Made by a program: the position numbers and the translations under genes
Part shown: piece by piece, positions 6,827 through 12,313 of the stretch
Layout: each line of letters begins with the position of its first letter
Numbering within the stretch: position 1 is the first letter of the stretch
The notes under the pieces: model-generated
What the model saw: the letters and a program-made list of their open reading frames with translations, nothing else
Databases searched by the model: none
What the model was told of the DNA's origin: nothing
Assembly (NCBI GenBank): GCA_002731395.1
Contig: PCBQ01000024.1
Span: 53,108-69,021 of the forward strand
Reading direction: 5' to 3'
Origin: Methanobacteriota archaeon
Lineage (GTDB): Archaea > Thermoplasmatota > Poseidoniia > Poseidoniales > Poseidoniaceae
Length of the DNA: 15,914 nucleotides

Positions 6827-7459
6827 CGGGACTGGGCCGAAGGACAGTCCGCCGTAGGCCGCGTCAATCATCATCGCCTTCGCTGGGCTGCGGCCGTGCA
6901 CCACGTGGTCGATGACCCACTGCGCACCCACCGCAGCGGCGAGTGCGAAGCCGACCTGCACGAAGCCGGCCTCAAGCACGCCGTCGGCCTGGCACGATGC
7001 GGGCGCATGATCGGGGGTTTGGGAGGCGATGCGTTCTGGCGCATCGAGGTGCGTCAGGACGAGCATCCCACGGCCGGTGGAACGCAGGTCGATCCACGGC
7101 ACGTCGGTGGCGTGAACGAGACGACGTGGTTCAGGGCGGTCAACGGCCACCACGATGAGGTCGTAGCCACGCAGCTGCTCAGCCGAGCGCAGGTTTTCGG
7201 CGATGGCCGTGAGGAGGTGTCCCTCGCTGGCGTGCCTCTGTGCGAGCACATCGGTTTTTGGACGTCCAATCGACCACCTTGGGAAACGCTGGTGCGCGAG
7301 GTTGCGCTCCTCGACGACGTCTCCGTCCATCAGGGTCAGGTCGAGGCCGTGTCCATGAAGGCCACGGCACAGCAGGTCGGTCAGGTGTGAGCCGATGCCG
7401 CCGGCACCGACCAGCAGCACCCGTGGGGGCGTGTTTTGTGCAAACGCAGGGCTGTCCAT
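6812..7459 (-). CDS. Short E1/ThiF-like ubiquitin-activating-type adenylyltransferase
   Basis: A 215-residue protein from the ATG at 7459. GAGGGTGA lies 8 nt upstream and a TATA box ~24 nt upstream, so this start is preferred over the frame's earlier opening near 7558 or a GTG at 7471. The Rossmann nucleotide loop is RVLLVGAGGIGSHL (residues 13-26). LMDGDVVEERNLAHQRF (43-59) carries the acidic and Arg residues that bind ATP/Mg in E1 and MoeB. IGRPKTDVLA (64-73) supplies the lysine, and YDLIVVAVDRPEPRR is the late ATP strand. ASCQADGVLEAGFVQVG aligns with the CAEAGVLGPLVGVIG segment of MoeB/ThiF, placing Cys156 at the thioester/persulfide cysteine position. The two zinc-binding CxxC pairs of MoeB/ThiF are absent. 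It should adenylate the C-terminus of a ubiquitin-like or sulfur-carrier protein. It is the first gene of a four-gene overlapping operon with a JAMM protease. Confidence 0.86.
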   Translation of the reverse strand: MDSPAFAQNTPPRVLLVGAGGIGSHLTDLLCRGLHGHGLDLTLMDGDVVEERNLAHQRFPRWSIGRPKTDVLAQRHASEGHLLTAIAENLRSAEQLRGYDLIVVAVDRPEPRRLVHATDVPWIDLRSTGRGMLVLTHLDAPERIASQTPDHAPASCQADGVLEAGFVQVGFALAAAVGAQWVIDHVVHGRSPAKAMMIDAAYGGLSFGPVPEVSA

Positions 7460-7470
7460 GAGGACGTTCA

Positions 7471-7490
7471 CCCTCGAGGGTATATCAAGG
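7471..7490 (-). promoter_or_regulatory. TATA-box promoter with adjacent palindrome for the E1/JAMM operon
   Basis: The minus strand reads CTTGATATACC ahead of the E1 start, an archaeal TATA-like element centred ~24 nt before the ATG at 7459. CCCTCGAGGG at 7471-7480, a perfect 10-bp palindrome, abuts it on the downstream side, a position where a bound repressor would block initiation. The 3' half of the palindrome also forms the start of the ribosome site GAGGGTGA. The TATA call rests on position and composition. Confidence 0.5.
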
Positions 7491-7558
7491 TCGGAACGCG
7501 TCACTCCTCCGGGACGAAAGGGTGGACCGCCCTTGCGAAGATGCGTTGACGAGGCCAC

Positions 7559-8821
7559 CTAAGCCAAGGTCAGCACGGCTGCCACGAGGCTTCCTGTTCC
7601 GAGAACGACCGCCCAAGGAGGCGCTCGTTTTGTCCGTAAAAGGGCGAACGCTACGGTCAGCAAGGTTCCATCAAACACCAACCAGATGGTGCCTCGACTC
7701 ATGCTGATCTCCCCCACGGCCATGGCCGTCAGGAGCAAGGCTGCGCCGAGCAGACCCACCACGCCCGCGTTGATGCCACGCAAGGTGGACCGAACGGAAG
7801 GCCGATGGCGCACCTCTTCCCAGAAAGGAAGGCAGGCCACCACGACGGCAAGTCCCGGCAGGTTCAGCGCAACCACGCCCAAGACGGCGCCTAGCACCAC
7901 TCCGCCAATCCCACCGAGCGTGGCCGTTGGCCAACCGTCGGCTTCGATGACGCCCCCGAGGAAGGCGCCGAAAGAAAACATCGGGCCAGGGACCGCGTTG
8001 GCGCCACCGTATCCAGCGAGGAAGGTCGCTTGGTCCACCCATCCGGGCTCAACGACCTCGGCCTGAAGCAGCGGCAAGACGACATGCCCTCCACCGAACA
8101 CGAAGGCTCCTGAGCGAAGGAGGCCACCTGCAGGGTCCAACGCTCCGCCCACGCCAAGGGTTTGCAAGGCGCCAGGCAACAGGGCCGCAGCGAGGAAAAG
8201 GCCGAGGGCAACGCGAGCCGTCAGGGGGCCGACCGTGGTGCATTCAACCCGAGATTCCGCAGACGTTGACTCGCTCTTCATTCGTGAACCAATGACGCCA
8301 CAAAGCACCACTGCGGCAAGGGTGGCCAAGGCGGCCAACCCCGGCCATGCCAGGGGCACAAGAAAGAGCACGCTCGCGGCCATCAAGGCCAACGCTCGCG
8401 TCGGTCGATCTGGTGTCAACGTCCCAGCAAGACCGAGCATGGCGTTGAGAATGACGGCAACAGCGGCCAAGGCCAACCCGTGCAGCAGCGACACGTCAAG
8501 CGCAACCATGGAGGTGATGCCCACCGCCAGCCCGGTCATCAGCATGGCCGAGGGGAGGATGAAGCAGCTCCATGCAACAAGGCCGCCGATCCACCCACGC
8601 TGCAGCACGCCGATGGCGAAGCAGGTTTGCGACGACGAAGGTCCCGGCAACGATTGGCACAGCGCGATGAGGTCAGCAAAGGTGGCGTCGTCCATCCATG
8701 CTTCGTCCTCAACGAAGCGTTCTCGGAAGTGTGCGAGATGGGCCACAGGGCCTCCGAACGCGATGCACCCCAAGGCAAGGAAGCGACGAGCGAGGCCGCC
8801 AAGGCTCGGCGCCTGTTTCAT
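7559..8821 (-). CDS. chrA: ChrA-family chromate/anion transporter (two CHR domains)
   Basis: A 420-residue, strongly hydrophobic protein with about ten membrane segments. The first CHR half has the family signature GCIAFGGPVAHLAHFRERF followed by WMDDATFADLIALCQSLPGPSSSQ (residues ~18-66). The second half repeats it as SGAFVFGGGHVVLPLLQAE then GWVDQATFLAGYGGANAVPGPMFSF (~236-285). This is the long-chain (duplicated) ChrA form, ~400 residues, usual for full-length transporters. Known members export chromate or exchange sulfate-like oxyanions. The real substrate in this organism is uncertain, and no sulfate or chromate regulator is adjacent. A basic hydrophilic linker rich in Ser and Glu (KSESTSAESRVE, ~182-193) separates the halves. 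It lies 48 nt downstream of the MFS gene on the same strand, so co-transcription is possible. Confidence 0.9.
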   Translation of the reverse strand: MKQAPSLGGLARRFLALGCIAFGGPVAHLAHFRERFVEDEAWMDDATFADLIALCQSLPGPSSSQTCFAIGVLQRGWIGGLVAWSCFILPSAMLMTGLAVGITSMVALDVSLLHGLALAAVAVILNAMLGLAGTLTPDRPTRALALMAASVLFLVPLAWPGLAALATLAAVVLCGVIGSRMKSESTSAESRVECTTVGPLTARVALGLFLAAALLPGALQTLGVGGALDPAGGLLRSGAFVFGGGHVVLPLLQAEVVEPGWVDQATFLAGYGGANAVPGPMFSFGAFLGGVIEADGWPTATLGGIGGVVLGAVLGVVALNLPGLAVVVACLPFWEEVRHRPSVRSTLRGINAGVVGLLGAALLLTAMAVGEISMSRGTIWLVFDGTLLTVAFALLRTKRAPPWAVVLGTGSLVAAVLTLA

Positions 8822-8832
8822 GCAACGCCGAA

Positions 8833-8880
8833 GCCGACCGCGGTTTTTCGTGTGTCGGCGCGGGCTTCCTTAGGCCGACA
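8833..8880. repeat. Overlapping inverted repeats between the MFS and chrA genes
   Basis: GCCGAC (8833-8838) can pair with GTCGGC (8854-8859) around a loop containing TTTTT on the plus strand. TGTCGGC (8853-8859) can alternatively pair with GCCGACA (8874-8880), which includes the last codons of the MFS gene. The two hairpins are mutually exclusive because they share the middle arm. This may be a weak processing or termination structure, or chance in GC-rich DNA. Confidence 0.3.
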
Positions 8881-10996
8881 GAATGGCGGGAGGAGTTTCG
8901 AGTTCTCGGCGGGTCTGATCGGGATCGATCCAGAGCACGGCGAGGATGACCAAGGTCTGTAGCGCCGCGCCGATGAGGAAGAGCGTGGGGTAATCGAAGC
9001 GCTCGGCCAGCGGCCCGGTCAACTGGTAGCCGATGATGGCGGAGAGGTTCATCATCGCCATGTAGCCGGTGAACTGCGTGCCACCCACCTCGCCCCAGGT
9101 GACCTTCATCATCAGCGAGTAGATGTTGATCATCACCACCGACCAGCCGAAATTCTTCAGCGACCAGACCCCGACCATCCAGACCGTACTGCCCCAAAGG
9201 CCGCCAGAAACGCCCCACAGGGCCGTGACGAAGGCCGTACCGAGCGCGGCGTAGATGATGATTTTCTTGCCGCCGAAGCGTCGTCCGAGTTGTCCGCCCA
9301 CGAGGTAGCCAAGCACCGTCAGGGCGAGGATCCATCCGCCGTTGGTGGCGTTGAATCCGGCTTCCGTCCAGCCCAACTCGCGAACGAAGAGCAGCGGCAA
9401 CACCGGGATGAGCAGGAAGTGCAGGGACACGGTGAGGCTCAGCACGATGCTGAGGTAGGCCGAGCGCAGGCTAAGCGCGGTGCGAATCTTGGTGAAGATG
9501 TCGGCAAAATTCTGGTTCGCGGCCTCAACGTCCTCTTCTTCTGGCCCTTCTTCGGTTTTCTTTTCCCACGGGAAGCGGCGCTCGCCAGGTCGTTCGGTCA
9601 TCATCATCGGCGCGATCATCAAGCCGGCCAAGATGGGAATCTGGAGCAGAATCGCGCCTTTCAGGCCGGTGAAGACGATGATGGTCCCAAGGCCTGCTCC
9701 GCCGATGGCGCCACCCACCGTTTTGGAGGTGAACATGTACGAGTTGACCTTCTCGACCTCGTGGGGCTGCAGGACGTCCACGGCGAGGGCGTCGGTGCTG
9801 ACGTCCTGAAGCGACGTGAAGATGTTGTAGATCAGGAACATGATGGCGATGGTTCGGACGTTGTTCGTCGGGTCGGGCACGAAGAGCATCGCGCCAAGCA
9901 TGAGCATCATCCCGGTCTGCGCAAGCAGGATCCATGGCCGCCGCCGCCCATAGGCTGGGATTTGGTAGCGGTCGATGACCGGGCCCCAGAGGAACTTGAC
10001 CGACCACGGCAGGGTGCCGAGGGTGAGCAGCAGCGCCAATTCGCTTGCACCGACGCCGCGTGCAGCCAGGAAGGTCACGAAGGTGACCGTGATGAAGCCC
10101 CATGGGATGCCTTGAGCGACGTACAGGGCGCAGAGCGTGATGACGCGGGCCCGGTAACTGTCGGTCATGGTGACGCCTTCGGACGTGGACTCGCCCTCGA
10201 GTTCTTCCTCCTCTTCTTCGAGGACAAAGCGGAGTTGGAAACGGTCCTGCTGCCGGGTGACGAAGGCCACCAGCGCCACCATGCCGACGAAGACGGGCGC
10301 GAAGATGACGCCAGGAATCGCGCCGGTGCCGACCGTCAACGCGCTGCTGCCTTCGTCGTCCATGCCCGCGGGCGTGACGGTCAGGTCGATGACGAGCAGG
10401 CTGGCCACGGTGGTGACCTCCTCGCCGTCGTCGCTGTGGCTGCACAAGGCGCTGTTGTGCGCCTGTGCGTCCACCAGCACGGTCAGGTCGAAGGTGCCAC
10501 GGGCTTCGTCGCCGAAGGCAAAGCGGTCGAGCACCTCTTGTTCGGAAAGGTTGGTGGCGACGCCGGCGTCGAGGATGGCCTGGTCGTGCCAGGTCAGGTT
10601 GACCTCATGTTCGCCGAAGCCGCTGTCGCTCTGCTCAAGGCTCCACGCGCCCTTGGTGGCGGTGCCTGACACGATGTCCGGCACGTCGGTTTCCTGGCCA
10701 GTGCACAATCCTCCTGGCGTCTCGCTGTCGGTCGGGTAACTCATGGCCAGCACGAGGCCCACGACATGGCCACCGGCGTTCTCGATCTGCTGGTCCAGTT
10801 CGCCATCTGTCACCGACCAGGTCACGGATTCATCGTCAGCATAGAACGCGGTTTTGGTTTCGAGTTCAACCGTGGTCCACGTGGCTTCGACCTCGTAGGT
10901 TCCAACCCCTCCAAGCGTCTCCTCTGACGTGCTGAGGCAACCCGGGAGCATCATCAGGAGCATGATGAGGACAGCAACGTGGAATTGCGCCCTCAT
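8870..10996 (-). CDS. Lipoprotein domain fused to an AmpG/PAT-type MFS transporter
   Basis: A continuous 708-codon frame; GAGG lies 7 nt before the ATG at 10996. Residues 1-20 are a lipoprotein signal (basic start, hydrophobic run, lipobox LPGC with Cys20). Residues ~21-222 form a secreted beta-rich domain with two cysteines (Cys98, Cys185) that could pair. A membrane segment (~225-247, AIPGVIFAPVFVGMVALVAF) returns the chain to the cytosol, followed by a run of six glutamates (260-265). From Met277 a ~430-residue MFS transporter begins. LYVAQGIPWGFITVTF and LPWSVKFLWGPVIDRY, plus GRRRPWILLAQTGM, match the AmpG/acetyl-CoA-transporter (PAT) branch; LQDVSTDALAVDVL is another family-like helix. 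AmpG proteins import muropeptides, but the substrate here is unknown. Splitting into two genes at Met277 (ATG at 10168) is possible, since only a weak GAAGG precedes it; the unbroken frame favours a fusion. Confidence 0.85.
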   Translation of the reverse strand: MRAQFHVAVLIMLLMMLPGCLSTSEETLGGVGTYEVEATWTTVELETKTAFYADDESVTWSVTDGELDQQIENAGGHVVGLVLAMSYPTDSETPGGLCTGQETDVPDIVSGTATKGAWSLEQSDSGFGEHEVNLTWHDQAILDAGVATNLSEQEVLDRFAFGDEARGTFDLTVLVDAQAHNSALCSHSDDGEEVTTVASLLVIDLTVTPAGMDDEGSSALTVGTGAIPGVIFAPVFVGMVALVAFVTRQQDRFQLRFVLEEEEEELEGESTSEGVTMTDSYRARVITLCALYVAQGIPWGFITVTFVTFLAARGVGASELALLLTLGTLPWSVKFLWGPVIDRYQIPAYGRRRPWILLAQTGMMLMLGAMLFVPDPTNNVRTIAIMFLIYNIFTSLQDVSTDALAVDVLQPHEVEKVNSYMFTSKTVGGAIGGAGLGTIIVFTGLKGAILLQIPILAGLMIAPMMMTERPGERRFPWEKKTEEGPEEEDVEAANQNFADIFTKIRTALSLRSAYLSIVLSLTVSLHFLLIPVLPLLFVRELGWTEAGFNATNGGWILALTVLGYLVGGQLGRRFGGKKIIIYAALGTAFVTALWGVSGGLWGSTVWMVGVWSLKNFGWSVVMINIYSLMMKVTWGEVGGTQFTGYMAMMNLSAIIGYQLTGPLAERFDYPTLFLIGAALQTLVILAVLWIDPDQTRRELETPPAILSA

Positions 10997-11060
10997 GGTG
11001 AAGCCTCGGTGCAGCCGGATTCAAACTTGCCGTGCCTGTGCCTGATTTCGTAAAACGAAG

Positions 11061-11150
11061 GTGCCGGATTACACGGGTCTCCAACCGGGTGGCGCCTACG
11101 ACCAGTCCACGGGCCAGACGATCTACATCCAACCCGATGGTACGCGTTGA
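11061..11150 (+). pseudogene. Remnant of a plus-strand gene: C-terminal tail peptide
   Basis: A short plus-strand frame (GTG at 11061 to TGA at 11148-11150, 29 codons; bounded upstream by TGA at 11043-11045) reads GGAYDQSTGQTIYIQPDGTR at its end. The regular Gly/Tyr/Gln/Pro-Asp-Gly pattern looks like the C-terminal tail of larger membrane or secreted archaeal proteins, not random DNA. No upstream body of the protein remains: the 60 nt before it are non-coding or belong to the MFS promoter. It could be the end of a deleted gene or a tiny real peptide. It lies in the 203-bp gap between the MFS and taw1 genes, both of which run on the opposite strand. Confidence 0.35.
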
Positions 11151-11199
11151 CGGATGGTGCCGAAAGGAGGCCTCACGCGCCATGCTTGAACCATGTTGT

Positions 11200-12213
11200 T
11201 CAGCTGATGGTGGCGAGTTTGAGCTTCTTGACGGGCGGCGCGGTACCCAGGTCCTCGGGGAAGTGCATCGTGGCCTCAGGGATCGGAATGGGAATCATCT
11301 CGTTGCCGATCAGCGCCACGCGGCTCGGTCGGCTCTCGGACAGGATGCGCATGTCGACCTGTGGCGCGAGGGACTCGGAGAATGTCAGGATGTCCTCGTG
11401 GGAGGGCATGTTGTCGATGCTCAGGTGCTCACGGCTGTGCCCAACGTAGACGTAGCCCTTGGCTTCGATCCAATCCGGATCGGCACGGCGGTCGATGGCG
11501 GCGAATTCACGGATGTGGTTCTCGCTCATGTTGACGCCCTTCATCAGGGTGTGACGGCAGACGATGCGGGTGTCCAAAGAGGGCAGCAGGTCGATGGTCT
11601 TCTCGAATTGCTTCCATGCGCCGCTGTTCCACTTTGGACGGCAGACGTCGTCGAAGACCTGCTTGTTGGGCGCGTCCACGGAGACGTAGAGCTGCGTGGG
11701 CAGCGTGTCCAACTTTTCGAGCACCTTGGGCAGGGTGCCGTTGGTGACCAGCATCGTGGTCATGCCGTGCTGATGGCAGAGGTCCATGTATTCGGCCAGG
11801 CGCTTGTAGAGGGTCGGCTCACCGTTGAGGGAAATAGCGACGTGTTTGGGGTCTTGGGCTTCGGCGAACTTCTCCGGGTTCACCTTGTCGTTGCCGCCGA
11901 AGCCGGTCAGGAGTCGGCGCTGTGCACGGACGGATTCGTAGAGCAGTTCCTGCGGATCTTGGTCGGTCAACTCCAGCGTGTCCATGTGCGGTTCACGCCA
12001 GCAGTAGGTGCAGGCCAGGTTGCACTGGTCGACCACGGGCGACATCTGCATGCAGGTGTGGCTCTTGACGCCGTAGAAGGTGCCCTTGTAGCACGCGCGG
12101 TCGCGAAGAAGGGACTCTTTGGTCCAGTGGCAGGTCTTCACGCCGCCGTGCTCGCCGACGATGTGGTAGCGTTGCTTCTGCAAGGTTGCTTTCAGTGCCG
12201 GATCCATGCCCAT
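11200..12213 (-). CDS. taw1: 4-demethylwyosine synthase (radical SAM, Taw1/TYW1)
   Basis: A 337-residue protein from the ATG at 12213, preceded by GGGAGG at a normal distance; an in-frame ATG at 12252 would add 13 residues not typical of the family. The radical SAM motif CNLACTYCW gives Cys64, Cys68 and Cys71. Three further cysteines, Cys28, Cys41 and Cys54, have the same spacing to the SAM cluster as those holding the second 4Fe-4S cluster in Pyrococcus Taw1. AISLNGEPTLYKRLAEYM, MLVTNGTLP and LYVSVDAPNKQVFD are the family's barrel motifs. The enzyme condenses N1-methylguanosine-37 of tRNA-Phe with pyruvate to form the tricyclic 4-demethylwyosine base, acting in the cytosol. Single-domain Taw1 without the flavodoxin part of eukaryotic TYW1 is the archaeal form, a strong taxonomic pointer. 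It lies 100 nt downstream of the phosphate transporter, with no functional link seen. Confidence 0.95.
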   Translation of the reverse strand: MGMDPALKATLQKQRYHIVGEHGGVKTCHWTKESLLRDRACYKGTFYGVKSHTCMQMSPVVDQCNLACTYCWREPHMDTLELTDQDPQELLYESVRAQRRLLTGFGGNDKVNPEKFAEAQDPKHVAISLNGEPTLYKRLAEYMDLCHQHGMTTMLVTNGTLPKVLEKLDTLPTQLYVSVDAPNKQVFDDVCRPKWNSGAWKQFEKTIDLLPSLDTRIVCRHTLMKGVNMSENHIREFAAIDRRADPDWIEAKGYVYVGHSREHLSIDNMPSHEDILTFSESLAPQVDMRILSESRPSRVALIGNEMIPIPIPEATMHFPEDLGTAPPVKKLKLATIS

Positions 12214-12313
12214 GGCCTTCGCCTCCCTAAGTGCCAGGCCCACGGTCGGCAAGGCCGGTCGGGGCGGACTCGGGCGGACCGAGGGCCGTGCCTGACTTCT
12301 TCAATCGGTCGGC

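Noticed and set aside
5030..7459. Assignment as a CBASS or Bil defence operon
   Set aside because: There is no CD-NTase, no fused E1-E2, no recognisable E2 and no ubiquitin-like gene, and no phage-defence neighbours; only the E1 and JAMM elements are shared.
9290..10669. Long plus-strand open frame of 459 codons
   Set aside because: It is antisense to the MFS gene, which has a lipobox, membrane helices and family motifs. The plus-strand product is charged, low-complexity and has no recognisable fold, as expected of an antisense frame in GC-rich DNA.
11000..11040. tRNA-like T-loop on the minus strand (GTTTGAATCC) in the MFS-taw1 gap
   Set aside because: The invariant C56 is a T, and no acceptor, D or anticodon stems can be formed around it.
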